Positions 24,277 to 38,174 of a stretch of 64,000 nt of DNA are shown here, piece by piece (positions within the stretch are counted from its first letter, which is position 1; each line of letters begins with the position of its first letter). The stretch is from the NCBI GenBank assembly GCA_905250075.1, contig CAJNOP010000044.1, forward strand, positions 124,001 through 188,000, in the 5' to 3' direction. A program made the translations under genes and the position numbers. Under the pieces are notes generated by a model. It saw only the letters and a list, made by a program, of their open reading frames with translations, was not told where the DNA came from and made no database searches. Source of the stretch: Rotaria sp. Silwood1 (taxonomy: Eukaryota; Rotifera; Eurotatoria; Philodinida; Philodinidae).

Positions 24277-25605
24277 TTATCTATGTGTTATAATAAATGA
24301 ATAAAAACAAACCTGTAAACAATATCGAAGAAAATCTTCTTTATAAACAAAACCATTCCTATGTGTATCCCAATGCTTAATAAAAAAAAACAAAAGTAAA
24401 TGATTTAAAATATAAAATTCATTAATATACTTGAAATAATTCAGCTGTTCGTTCTTCAATAGCATTAGCAATCGATGTAAAATTAACTTTACAAACAGGA
24501 ACAATTAATTGAAAAATTGATGCCACTATTTGACTTAATTCCTAATTAGAGAAATAAAATAAAAAGTATGAATAAAAAACACAAAAAAAAAAGATGAAAG
24601 AAAATTTTTCTACTTAACTGTTTTTGTTAACACTCCATCTTTGTTTATATCATATAAATCAAATGTCCAACTAAGGCGATCTTCAATAGATCCATGAATA
24701 AGTGTTGATAATGTTACAATAAGATCTTCAAATCGAATATAACCAGAATTTGATCGATCAATATTTCGAAAAACAAATGTTGCATAGCGAAAACATTCTA
24801 CGATTGAATATTGATTGCATTCATTAATATATATAGAGAGAGAGAGAAAAAGAAGATACAAAGAAAACATACCACCACCGGGAAATAACGTAGAAAAAAC
24901 AGATGAAAAGTGAGTTTTGCTTATTTCACCGGATGGACAATCCTATTGCAATTATTTATTTAAAAGACAATCATTATATATGAAAATACCAATCATACTT
25001 GCTTAAATCTTCGATAAAGATGTCGAATTTCGTCTTTATTAAAATGTGTTTTACGCATAAGTTCTGCTATTGAACAAGTTGGTCTTCTTACTGGTTGTAT
25101 TGATGTAGCATTTTCTATCAATAATAGAATACATAAATAAATAAATGTTCATTTTTTTCTTTTTTTTTTATTTGTTAATAAAATACACAAAACATCAAGA
25201 TATATATATATGTATTGATTTTTTTTATTTGTTTACTTGTACGTTTTCTAATACTCAAATTTAAACGACGAGCTTTATTGAGTGTTTGAATTGATGATTC
25301 GAAGGCTTGCAACATGATTTTGGTTTTCGTGATTAGTATTTGTATTGATGTATATATTTAGGGAACAGAGAATAGTCAGATTTATTTGTTATGAGTGTAA
25401 GCATGTTTGTGATCAACGTAAATAAAAAAAAAGCAAAAATGGAAGAAAAAACTCTCATGAGAAATCAAACGAATGATCATGATGAAGATGATTGTTAAGG
25501 AAGTGCTTGTTAAAACAATAAAAATCAATAGATGAGATTCTTACCATTTTCAAATTTGTAATTATTACCAGGGCCACTTCCACCTGCTGATCGTACAACA
25601 TTCAT
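24277..25605 (-). CDS. KCNIP: KChIP/neuronal calcium sensor family EF-hand protein
   Basis: Read on the minus strand. First exon 25545-25605 (MNVVRSAGGSGPGNNYKFEN) joins in phase to the common exon starting at 25114 (ATSIQPVRRPTCSIAELMRK). Next come a degenerate first hand containing the CPSG signature of the family, hand 2 (DRSNSGYIRFED), hand 3 (DINKDGVLTKTE) and hand 4 (DTHRNGFVYKED), all three with canonical ligands. No N-terminal MGxxxS myristoylation motif is present in either first exon. The last frame stops at 24277 after CLQVCFYSFIITHR, where a GT after CLQ could also be a donor, so the C-terminus is uncertain. The family binds calcium and modulates Kv4 channels or acts as a DREAM-type repressor. 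Similarity to other NCS proteins means the subfamily call is inferred. Confidence 0.8.
25237..25315 (-). CDS. KCNIP: Alternative first exon of the KChIP-like gene
   Basis: ATG at 25315 opens MLQAFESSIQTLNKARRLNL and five or six further residues, ending at a GTAAAC donor after phase 1, the same phase as the upstream first exon. Both can join the common exon at 25114. The basic, helical N-terminus differs completely from the Gly-rich one of the other exon. Confidence 0.65.
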
Positions 25606-27410
25606 TAGTCTAACTTGCGATCAACTGGAAAAACAAAATTGGCATGTCTTGTATTGTTATTGTTTACAGCAGAAATGAGAATGACAATTTTTTCTAGTCA
25701 TAAAAGAGTTTTTTGCCGTTCTCACCTATATTTTTCTTTCTTTTGTTCACTTTTGAATGATCACCTTTTTTTTTCCTTTACTAACTAACACTAAACTATG
25801 TATGTGTATGCGAACATGTTCTACATATGTCATTTCCGTCATCGGACCACTGACTGATTTCTTTTCTATATAATAAGCTAATAATCTCATTCTCAATTTA
25901 CATCGAAAAAAAAAAACTTTATCATCAGTACTGGATCGAATATACAATGTAATATAAGTCAACTAATAGGAAAAGTATGTTATTTTTTCTTGATGAAAAG
26001 AGTTTTTTGTTTGAATTTTTCTAATAAATTTCATTGTTAAAAAAAATTATAAGCTAAACTATTCTAATTATTGCCTTCGTTCAGTAATTTTTATTTTTCT
26101 TCTAAGAATCGAAGGATAATAAAACCTACTAAGAACCTTTTCATCGACAAAAAAAAAAAAGAAATAATATCAAGAAGAGAACAAGTAAATAACATTATTG
26201 CAAATAATAAGTGGTACTAGCTAAATCAAAGCAACTAGTAACAACAATTGGTTTCAATCACGCTTCGCCTGAATAGATGAAGGTTACGACTAACTATTAC
26301 TGTTACTATCAGATATGATGACATGCGCGCATTGGCGCATGTCTCATATGGTAATATGAATGCTAAACGATGCGATAATTGCAGAAGTTAGTATTATGGA
26401 AAAAAAAAGCAAAGAGAAAAAACAGAAGTAGAAAAAGAAGAAGGAAGTTAACAACATTTTCCTATCAAATGCACAAATTTGCTAACAAAAGATTAAATGC
26501 ACTGCAGGCATTTATAATATAAGATATGTACATTCACACCAGACATAAAGATTATATTCCATTAAGAAGATTGCAAACTAACATGTCACGTACACATTCT
26601 TTCGTTTAATATAATCGACAAGAAGTTTTTCTTTTTCTTATAATTTAATAAGTAAAGAAACATAAGAAGAAAAGTAAGAATTAATACTAGATATTATATT
26701 TCAATTATGTCAAGTAGATATAACTAGAAAGAAGAAAAAAGAAACAACATACTGTACACGTTAATAATTAATTATATATGGAAAGTTGGATTGAAATCAA
26801 TTATGAATTCAATCAAACACATATGGAAAATGTTTACAAATATTTTTAAGAACTGATATATATTATTACATTCATCTGTCAATTAATATTAAATTGATTT
26901 ATGATTCGATATCTAGAAATACAGAAAAAAAAATAATAAAAGAAATATAAAATTAAATAGTTTCTGTACAAAGACAAAAAAAAAAGTTATTTTTAAATTA
27001 TGAATACTCATACAATATTTAAAGATCAATCAACCAAATTAATTATGAACTGTCTCGAATGAATAAAAGGCATCTTTTTTCTTTACAAGGGAATGATTAT
27101 TCTTTTAATGAAAATGTTTTATTTGCCTTTGAAAGCTTTTTACAATCAAAACACCAATGTTGATTACTCTTTTCTAACTTACAGTTTTTATTGGTTATCA
27201 AATATGTTAATTCATATTTCTCTGGCGACTTACTCTACATATTGACCGAGTTCTTCAAACAAATAATATAGGATAGATGCAAGCAATCTATAGCATCTAC
27301 AAGTTGTAGATCAAGATATATGACAAATATAAGACGAGTCAAACACATATGTCAAATATTCTAGTAATTTATGTATAAAAAGAAAAACAAAGAAAAAGAA
27401 AATCAGATGT
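25606..27410. other. Intergenic stretch upstream of the KChIP gene
   Basis: AT-rich, without a domain-bearing frame. It includes a palindrome at 26313-26350 and probably the promoter of the longer KChIP transcript. Confidence 0.45.
26313..26350. repeat. Palindrome with GC-rich core
   Basis: GACATGCGC and GCGCATGTC flank GCATTG. The pairing continues outward as ATGAT/TCAT with one unpaired base, giving arms of about 16 bases. It stands out in AT-rich DNA and may be a dyad binding site. Confidence 0.6.
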
Positions 27411-27414
27411 TGTT

Positions 27415-27975
27415 CGTCGATCCAGCTTAGATTTAGCTCATAAATAGAATTTAGTGAGACCTGTCGAAGTGTACTGAGCTTTGAGTTCATATCTTACTAA
27501 ATGAAAATTACGATCGTTTTATTGAGGTTTTCACGATCTAGGATAAGTGTTCATGGTAACCTGAATTATGACATTGCCAATAGAAATTTTATTTTACAGA
27601 CAAGTCTTAGGTCTACTAGAATATTTTAAAAATCATCAGTTCAAACGAATATATTTTATGTGCCATATCGAAATGTCCAATGAATAATTATATCTTACAG
27701 ATGAAACAACAAAATTAATCTATCGTAGATATTTCATACCTCAAGAAAAATATATTTGTTTGAACTAAAGTTTGTAGAATATTTCTACTAATTTTAAGAC
27801 ATGTCTATGTAAGAATTGCTAATGAAAACTAAATCTATAGATTAAAAACTTCAATAAAACGGTCATAACTTGGACTGAGAATAGAATATAAATGCAAATC
27901 TCTTGAGACTGTGACTAGTTTTACCAAATCTTACTTAAGAGCTGAATATGAGCTGTATCGAAGTCTAACAGTTGA
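27415..27975. mobile_element. Decayed foldback element
   Basis: The left half (27415-27665) and the reverse complement of the right half (27735-27975) align along most of their length with many substitutions. Examples are AGACAAGTCTTA against AGACATGTCTTA, CGTTTTATTGAGG against CGTTTTATTGAAG, and TAGCTCATAAATAGAATTT against CAGCTCTTAAGTAAGATTT. No open frame lies inside. It looks like an old non-autonomous inverted-repeat element. Confidence 0.55.
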
Positions 27976-28885
27976 GAATATTCTCTTGTAAGATTGATTA
28001 AAGAATAAATGTTTATATAATAGAAAACAAAAACACTCCCTTGACATGATCGGCATCTTCATTTTATACTTTTCCTTGTTGTATACATAAGGAATTTTCA
28101 TTAGTAACATATGGTCAAATAGTTTTTGATCTTTTATGTATTACTTGCCATGTTCAATATTGTTTCGTTTCATATTTGAATATTTTATATTATAATTTAG
28201 TAATATTTATATAAATGATTAATGAAAATTTCAATCAATCCATTTTATCAACGATTTCAAAATGAAAAATTTATACATTAAATACTCTTTTGAAATTATA
28301 TTTGACATGAATTATAAGCAAATATTATGAATTATTATTTTCATCCTTTTATTCTTATCCATGAAGAAAAAGAAATAAAAATAATACAAATCTATTTTAT
28401 CGAATCTTTTCTAGATCCTTAGTGATTTGCATAATGTTGTTTTATCTTCATATTCGCATCGGAAAATCCATTCATCTTATATTTCCTTTCTTTAGAATAT
28501 CTTTACTATCCTCAATTTCATCAATTGATTGCTGTTTACAAACAATTGTATAGACGACGAATAAGAACCCTTAAAGAAAATACATATAAAGCCAGTATAC
28601 TTATTATTTTGTCTCGTTTATTTGAGTGGATCCATAGTTAGATCTTGAAATGTCATGGTTGACGCACAGCAAGAAAAAAACATGTTGTTTTATCTTCCAA
28701 CTCTACTAAAGACAATTAGAGAACTCTGAAAAGAGCATAATAATCAAACATATGGATTTAATATTACTAGTTTATATGTTCTATATGTACATATAAAGAC
28801 AGTTACAAGATCACAAAAGAGAAGAAAAAAAAACAACAACATTATTTAAATAGAAAACAACAAAAAAAAATTAAAATAAAATCTA
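27976..28885. other. AT-rich stretch downstream of the innexin
   Basis: No open frame with recognisable content; probably the 3' UTR and downstream region of the spliced innexin form. Confidence 0.5.
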
Positions 28886-31628
28886 TTAAAGTCGACCAGG
28901 ATCATCATTTAATGAAAAATAATACATCGGAGTATTTGTTGATTGTCCGCCAGATGTACTACCGATACCGAAAAAATTAGTTTGTGTATCCAATAAATTG
29001 GTTTTCTACAATGAGATGATTATGGTAAAGGTTATCAATAATAAAACTTAAGAGAAAATTATCGAACAGAGACTGTCATTTAGTGTTCGACCATCCAGAA
29101 AAAAAAACTAGAGAACATGATCTACGAATAAGATATCTTCTATCGTTAATTGACTCTATGAAAATGCTATCGTTTTAGAAGACGATGGAGAAAATGACAA
29201 GAACGACATGCGTAACAAATCACTTTCTAATGGAAAACACGTATACATCGTTTAGTATCTTATACCAATGCAGGAAAAGAAACAATGAGAATAACATCTG
29301 TTTGACATTGAGAATAAGAGTGAGAGATAAAGAAGATGGGAGTTTATCAATACGACAGTCATTGACGACGTTTCTCATATTAAAAAGACATGAGAATATA
29401 ACAATACAATATTTATATATATATATATATCTTTTTCACAAATTGCTGATAGGCATTAGTAATTAAGCATATCGAGGTAAAAAGAAAAACCTATACGTTT
29501 AGATTTGTTCGTTGTCTGGAAATATGGAGAAAGTGATGGACTGTTGATAGAATTGATTCGACCCATTTTTCTTTCTTAGTGTTACTTTGATTGATTTATG
29601 AAAAACATGTATAATCATTAAGAAGAATTTTGACAAAATACAGAACTACAATGTACGTAATACAGATAGATAAAATGACATGCAAAATATGACTAACCTA
29701 AGCAATAGAAAAAGATGAATGATAGTGAATAAAAAAAATTATATGACATATACAATATACATCTGGTTGTGATATATTTATTTATATAGATAAATATGAA
29801 TATAATCATATAATTATGACAAGAGTTCTTTTTTTTTTAAAGTTATAAATATTATTTTCTTTTTTTTTTTGTGTGTGTCTCATACAATGTCAAAATGATC
29901 TATACCATCCATCATTGAAATATTAAATCAATTGAAATTTGAACAAGAAAAAGCCATATATATATTTTTAAATATATAAATAAATTATTTTCCAAAATAT
30001 CTCTTTTTCTTTTTATTAATTATATCTATCTTTCATGAAACTTAATATCATGCATACGCGTGACAAAAACGAAAGAATTAAAAATAAAACGAACAAAAAA
30101 AAAATTCAAAGTTGAAGCTATACAAAATACAAAGTATGCCCACTCATTTATAAATCATCACGACCAGCACCCGCATCGAACATGCGCGCACTCACCTGTC
30201 TTCCACCACCTTGACCACCTCTCGATGATGGTTGATTAACTGCTGATGAAATAGCTGATCCTGTAGTTGAACCAGGTCCACCACTTCCACCACTTCCTAC
30301 ACGTTTATAAAATTGCCACAATTGTTGTATTAATTCAGTGACAACTAAATCACTGGAATTATACGCAAGAAGTCTTAATATAAGTACACCGTCATGTTGT
30401 AAATAACGATGTATAAATTCTTTAGCTGGCGTTCGTCGTAGATGTGTGTCACTTTGCATTAATTCAAGACGTTTTTTTATATAAGCATAACGTACACGAC
30501 CAAATGAACGAACAAACCATGCTAATAAATCGTACGTATTACATATAGTCAAAAAAGCAAGCCAAAACCAAATGAATAAAAATGCTTTTTCATTAAATAG
30601 ATTGATCGGTAGAACACACTAATAATTGAAAAAAAAAACAAACGAAACAATAAGAGAAAAGAAATAATTTCTTTTTTTTTCATTTTTCTTCTTTTATTTT
30701 TGTTTCTTACTTGTACGGTATGAACATGAACATTTTGTATATTTCTAACAGCAAATTCGCACATAGTAACGCGTGGAAAATACATTGATTCATCAAGTTC
30801 TTCTCCATTTAAAATTTTTTTTATTAAATCAACTCCATATGATGCAAAATTATGACCCAAAAAGATATTCAACAAAAATAATTGTCCAACAGAATTGACA
30901 ATAAATAAAATTTTTGTAACGAAAAAAAGAATTAACAAATATGAACCCATACGACGTCCGGGTACACATAGAATAAATGCTAGAAAACGACGTATAAAAT
31001 CAAAACGTTTTCGTTTTCGTTTACGCATATAAACATATTGATCTATAGAACGAGTTAAATAAGTTATAATTTTATTACGATCTTCAAAACGATCGGCTGT
31101 TTGATAATTTAATGCTGCATCGACTAGATTAACTATATTAATACCTGATTTAGCTGATAAGGAACGCCACAACATTCGTGGCAAATAGAAAAGGACAGCT
31201 TGAAAAAGTAATATAAATGGAGTCCACTGGTAATACTATAATTTAAAAGAAAAAAAAAATTATTAAAAATTAAAAAGTTCTTTTCTTTTCCTTAGTTTGT
31301 TTCTTTTTTTTTTTGCACAAATTACCTTAACAACACGAGTTTTTTTCTTATTTTCGTCTAAGGGTAATGTTTCAGCCGTTGCAACATAATATGTATTCGA
31401 TACCCAACATATATTATTTGAATAAACTTCATATGAACGTGTAAAATGTCCAGGTACCCAACATGCAATATGATCTGATGAAAATTGTTTATTAGAAACA
31501 ATAATCGAAAATATTACTAAAATAATAACTGTATATTTATAATTTAAACGATCGACTGTACTTGTATCACTACGATGTGGTCCGAGAACCGAAAACGGTA
31601 AACGTGATACAGTAGCAAATAAGTCCAT
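28886..31628 (-). CDS. inx: Innexin gap-junction protein with two possible C-termini
   Basis: Exons on the minus strand are 31326-31628, 30711-31235 and 30618 down. Read through, the third exon stops at 30148 (432 residues). Spliced at the strong donor CAG/GTGAGT (exon end 30196) to an exon at 28886-29005, it gives a 456-residue form ending FSLNDDPGRL. Family marks are the N-terminal MDLFATVSRLP segment, the YYQW-P-F signature at the start of exon 2, paired extracellular cysteines (ACWVPG, NICWVSN, and the MCEF and CVLPINLFNEKAF region) and four membrane helices. Innexins form hexameric hemichannels and gap junctions in the plasma membrane. The cytoplasmic tail is Gly/Ser-rich. A possible 78-base cassette at about 29495-29575, also phase 0, might lie between the last two exons. 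Confidence 0.9.
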
Positions 31629-34600
31629 GATAGTTTTCTTTAATCAATAACCTAATTAAACAATAACCACGTTTGGATGCCATACGTTGGCGACATGAAC
31701 ATAATATTGACATCGACGAAACAAAAGAAAGAAAATAAAATGAATTTAAACAAGAATAATTATACTAATAATTTAAATAAATAATAATTGATGATCATTT
31801 CAAATTGTTTCAATTATTAGCTGTGTATAGACAAAAAAAGAAACCTAGATGAAAAGAAACATAAAAAAGAACACTCAATTGACAAATAATGTTGGTCTAT
31901 CATTCAAGCGAATGATTATATTGGACAATCTTTAGCTACGTTAAGAAAAAAATAGATAGTTATGGGCACCACTCGTCTTTTCTCTCCCTCTCTCTCTCTC
32001 TGTTTTTTGTTCTCTTTCTCTTCTTTTATCTTCTCTTCATTATCTCTCATTTGTATACAACAAAAATCTCCCGTTGCCTTTCCTAAATCCTCTCCTGATT
32101 TTGTTGCAACCTATGGTAAAAGAAAAAGAAAATTATAACAACGTCAATGAAATGAAGAGGATGACGACGACACGGTGATTACACTACATCCGTTTCCGAT
32201 TTTAGCAACGGACGATCGGACAGTGCAGGCATTTTCTCTCTCTCTCTCTCTCTCTCTCTTCACTTTACTATATTGATGGCTGGACTTCCGAGAAGAGAAA
32301 GAAGGGAAACTGATGATGGAATAATTGATTACAGCTGTATATAAAGAGAGGGAGAGACAGCTCTAGTTTCTGTCTCATCAAACAAATAATGCTCGATTGA
32401 TACTACTCAATAGGAACAAAAACGAGCATGAGATTTTGCGGTACCACCCATTTTCTCTTGTCTATATGCCGACGTACACAACATGTTGTTTGATGAGATA
32501 CACAATAAGAGAGTTCTCCAAATAATGCCACTTAATACTTCTCTTTTTCTTTTTTTCTCTTTTTCGCTCCTCTGGAAAAGTCATTTGTCATCATCATAAT
32601 CATTGAAAAGAACACTGCTCTGTCCATTCGATATGAAGAAAACGTGCCCAACTTGTCTTTGTATACATATTACCTGAGAGAGAGAGAAAGAGAGAGAGAA
32701 AACTGATGCTTGCATTATCATTATGACTTTTGTCATGCTTTTATCTATCCCTCATTTCCCTTCCTCTCTCTCTCTCTCTTTTGCAATGCGTATCCTCCGT
32801 GGACGAGCGCTTGGTTCCGGTCTCTCGAGTTGATTATCAAAATATTATCCTATACTCGTTGCATTACTATTGCTATTGCCATCTCCTCCTCATCATCGTC
32901 TTTGCCGTTGTCGACAATGGCGGAAAGCGGTTTTTTTCCCGCGAGCAAAAGAATCGAAATGATTTTGAATCGCCAGAACACATAGTTAACTAGAGCTTGT
33001 GTATGATGGTGTGCGTCGATTGTGGTTTTTCTTCTCTTCTACATCAACAATGACGAACGGAAAGAAACGATTAACGGCGATGGAAAGAGAGAGCGAGAAA
33101 GAAAGACAGAGAAGAAGAAAGAAAAATCAACGAAGACTTGTGCGAACATAGAGTGGGAAAGAAAAGAAAATGGCTATGGTGATTAAGATCAAGGACATTA
33201 AAGAATAGTAGGTTTAATGATTCAACACGAGAACACATTAAATAATTTTGTTAGTTGTTTAATATTGGTCGAATACATATGGTAAAAATATAAGAAAAAT
33301 ATACATACCATTTAACATTTGTCATTGTAAATGAGAATTGGGCGCTGATTTCATTATATACTAATTTACACTATGATATATATGCATATTGACTTTCGCG
33401 ATTGTATAGATGATATCTGACGATTATCTAAAATGACAATAATAAAAACAACAACAGCAGCAAAACGACTAATTAAAATAAAGAAAGAGTTCAAAACAAT
33501 GAACGTATGTGTTGATCTAACAGAATATATAATTTAGAAACAAGTATTGAAAAAAAGTGAGAGTATGTCGATGATTTGCAAACGAATAGTGTCTCAAATG
33601 CAAAATGATTGTCTTGATATGTAATGCTCAACAAATGGAAGAGTGTTTTTTTACTAATAAAACTAAACATAGTATAATGAAGTCTAAGAAAAAGAAAACT
33701 CAATGAATCCTTCAAATGATGTAATATATATCAATGTATGATGGTTTTTCTTGTTTCCTTTTCAACTTCTTATTGCATTTCGATGTGTTCCACTTTGATA
33801 ATAATTAAGTATTGTATTAACAACATGGATTAAATGACAAATTCTGACATATACATAAATCTAAATGATTTTTAACTAACGATGACAATAATATCATACT
33901 GAGACGAAAGAAAAACATTCAGTACTAGAATTACATCCAGCCCAATAATTTCAACAGTAAACATTGTTTCCGCCCAGAATACAAATGTAAAAGAAGATAG
34001 GAAAAAAAAATACAGAACGCATCTTTTCTATCAACATTATTTTTTTTTTAAGTTATAATAACGATCATAAATAATAGCTGGAAATCGAACATTTTCTCTC
34101 CCTTTCATTACCTATTTTTCTTGTTCATGTTGATGTCGCTCAAGTGGTTTGTCTGTAAATAGCTGCTACACACACAATGAGAGAGAGAGAGAAAAAAGCA
34201 GAAAGAAAATGATATATATGTTTTTTGAAGACGGTTATGATTATCACACCATTTTTTTCCTTTTCCTGTGTAATTGAACGAACATAAATGAGAATAGTAA
34301 AGTAGAAAGTGGTAACATTAATAGTCAATACTACTGTTAGAATGAATAAAGAAAAAAAAATAATCCAATTTTGTCCTTTTTTTTGTCTCTTTTTCTTTTT
34401 TTTTTACATAAAAGTTTTCCTTTATTCGTACAGTAGTCTTAGTTGTAGTGATGAAGCAGGAAGTGTGAGCATCCCATCGTCATCTCTCTACATGTCATCT
34501 GAATTAGATACTTGCAGTTTGCGTGATGCCATTGTAATTGTATGTATAGAAGAGAACTTTTCTATCTAACATTACAGGAAAACAAGTAGTTGATCATCTC

Positions 34601-37600
34601 GCCAACGAGAAAAAGGAGAAAACACGCGCATCAATGCTCAAACAGATCCGCCCCTTATTTGCTTCGCTTTGAGAAAAGAGGCGAGAGAAATGCGTAAGGG
34701 AAAACATATAACAACTGTGAGAATTTTCATGTTGATTGTATTATTTTCACTATCATCATTACCATCAACGAACTGTAATGCATGTTATAAAAGCAGCAAG
34801 AGTTTCACATTATTAAATGATAACTACCATCCTCTATCTCCTATACAAAGTGAAATCCATTGAGAATAGCTGTCGTCATCCGGTCTCTCTTTTTTTTTTT
34901 TTCTTTGAAGAGCAAAGCGAAGAGTGAGAAAAACTACAACATATAACTGTAGTCGTTAGTTCACTAAGCAGCAGACGAAGAGAAAACACTAAGAGTAGTA
35001 TGAGAAAAATCTGATCTTTCTCTCTCTTTTTGATCATTCACACATATACATATATATATATATATACGAGTACTGAAGAGATCGCAGTTCTATCTCAAGA
35101 GCGTTATCAAGCCCGGCAGCTAAAGAAATAAAAAGAGATAGGATCAACTATGGTGCAAGACGAGAAGTTTACAAGTGTAAAATATAATCAACTATTGAAG
35201 GATTTGGTTTTTTTTATGTGTTTATTTCTTCTTTAAATACAATAAAAATTTGAATGATAATATTATGACTAACAATACAATTTGAATTTAGAATAAATAT
35301 TAAAAATATAAAAAGAAAAAGATGGAATAATAATATTCTTAATGATAAATTTTCCAATAAGAACAAAATAAACGAATATTTTTCTTCTTTATTCATAGAA
35401 CAATACATAAACTAAAGATGATTGACACTTTCTAATAATCTCAAACTATGATAAAACTGACAGACGTTGATACTCAATATTCCCAGACGGACAACTATCA
35501 ATATCAAGGCAAACTGACTATAAATGTCGACTTATATTGACACAGCGTGCATATATATAGTATCGTGTCTATTCTAGTTATCATCATCAGATGTCGCTTG
35601 TGCCTGGAAGTATATCTACAACTATCATCAAGTCTTATCATCATTTTCATCATAACAAGAACTATTTATCAATTAAGAAGAACTATTGACTATAATCTTG
35701 CAACATATATATATATATATATATTGGAAAATTGCATGTGTATATAGACATATTTCTTTTGCATGATGTATATTTATACCAGTATTACTACTATGATAGT
35801 AATTAATTTAATTCTATTCCACCTATTTAATTAATATATGAAGTGTTTTTCTTCGATTAATACATGAATACAAATGATTGATCAATGCTATATTGATTTC
35901 TTAAACTAACATTATTCATGATTTGTTTGTAGGAATATCAATCTTTCTCATTCAATCATATATACATATAATTCATCCCATGATGAAAATGATGGCATAA
36001 CTTCTACAGTCTATCCCTAGAGGCAATTTCACTAGTAGTTCATCATTAATGAATATTGAGAGAACAAGAGTGAATAAGAGAAAGTCAAATATTTGTTAGG
36101 AATAAATACGAACACAGATGGCATGGAAGAATCTTTCTTTTTCTTTTTTTTTTTTTTTTTTATCACGCACATTTAGTTACGTAGGATATATCGATGTTGG
36201 TGAACACATAGCAATCAACTGAACATCATTGGTTGATGTTGTGCACATACGCATGACAGACATAAGTAACATGTCAGTTGTGGCACACAGTAGGCTAAAA
36301 GTGACATGCGATTTGTTGTCATCATCGCTTCATCACCAACATGACAGATGAGTATATATACATATATATATAGAAAGATAAAGTCAATGAAAAATGAATA
36401 AAAACATCAACAATTAGATTTGAAGTAAAATCACAACTAAAATAAAAGCAATGTTTTTACTATTATTATTTTTTTTTCATTTATGATTGATATTAATCAT
36501 AGATGATTGATTGTTCATAGAAAAGAAAATAAAAAAAGTTATTTTTAAATATATATGTAGATAGATATTCTTTGTTTTTTCTTATCTTTATCTTGTCTCT
36601 AGCCGTTATCTTATTTTAGTTGGTCTTATTGCTAGTGATTAGATCTCCATGAAAGGAAATGACGAGTTCCGACTTCGTCTGTGCACACTACTTTCTTTTT
36701 TTTTCATTTTACACACATCACCATGCATGAATGTATGTAGGCAAAAGTCGATTATGCATCAAAAAGTAGGCTCAAGTGATTATGACAATAAGGAAAGAGA
36801 AAAAAAAACCGAATGAAATGAGATTATTATACAAGTTAATTCAACGACCTACCTGACTGAATAATCAGCTAGCATGTAAGATTGTCTTGCAATCACTATA
36901 CACGCATACCGTTGAAATTGTAGAAATTGTATTTGTTATAACAAGTATATATCGATTTTTGATTGACAATACAGTGAAGAAAGATATAAGAGAAGAAACC
37001 TCAGAAGAAAAAAAGAAGAACATTGTGAGATGGCATGATGATGATGATCAGAAATCATTTTTTTTTCTGTTCCTCTTTGGTAAAGTTCATCAGTACCAAT
37101 CATAGATAGTTCGTACGACATGAAGCTTGTATTGGCAAGCAACGAGAAGAAAAAAAGAGAAATGACAAGGTGTTTTCTTTCAGTCTTTACATACATACAC
37201 ACATTCCTATGCATCGTTCTGTTCCAGAACATGCACATCAACAACAACAAATAGCGATGAAGTCTGCATATATGTCAATATGGATAGAGAAAGAAAAACT
37301 ACTGTATAACGTGTGAATAGCAGCAATGGCGCTACTCTTCGCTTTTGCTTTCTTATATCATAACAAACAATCGACATTCTAGTAATATGGAAGATAGATA
37401 ACTGCTGTTATTACTATTATTACGTATACTGTGGTTTTGTCTCTTCATTTTCTTTTCTTCATCATATGTACGTATACAATTCAATTTACAATACGTGTGC
37501 ACATTACTTACTTCATACGAACATAAAACTCAAGCTGAAAAAAAAAGAATTGATGAGTTATTATACTGACGGTAATTCCTTTTTTCGTTCTCGATCTTAT

Positions 37601-38172
37601 TTCAAAAAATATATTCTTATGACTATTAATTCAAACCAATATTTTGTGTATAACATACTAGAATAAAGCACAATTAATCGAAAAGCATTAACAAAAGACA
37701 AGAAAGAAAAAGAGAGAAAGTTGAAACGAATCGATTAAGTTCAAACGAGTGTGAGGATTCTGCTTACTCGTCGCCTTCATTCCCGTATGTAAATAGAAAT
37801 CAGTGGAAATGATTGTTTCCAAAAAAAAAAAAAAGATCCGAGAAAAAGAAAGATGTAAGCAACATATAAGAGGGAAGGGGAAAATGAAGCGATAGAAAAG
37901 AAGAAACGATGAGAACTCAATGCTGTCTTCTGCATATCTGATTGGGCTCTATTACTTCTTCAAATCAGTTCTTTCTTTTTTTCTTTTTTTTTTATTCTTT
38001 TGAACGATCAATAAATGTGAGTAATAATAGCGATAAAATGGGGAAAAAAACCAACGAAAGGGGAAAATCCTGCCACATCTGTAAACAACATCCAAAAATA
38101 TAGAATAATAATACAAGCACAAGACGACAATGAAAATAAAAGGGAAAAAAGAGTTGTTCAATATTTATGATC
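31629..38172. other. Large intergenic region upstream of the innexin
   Basis: About 6.5 kb with no supported gene. It carries (CT)n runs near 31980-32000 and 32233-32258, (GA)n near 32678-32700 and 34180-34195, AT microsatellites near 35050, 35705 and 36355, and several poly-T/poly-A tracts. The first 1.5 kb beyond the innexin ATG, rich in CT and CG, is the likely promoter. Open frames here are short and composed of repeats. Confidence 0.5.
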
Positions 38173-38174
38173 GA

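Noticed and set aside
32710-32993. Two overlapping frames of about 90 residues upstream of the innexin
   Set aside because: Composed of CT-repeat translation; no family match and no splice context.
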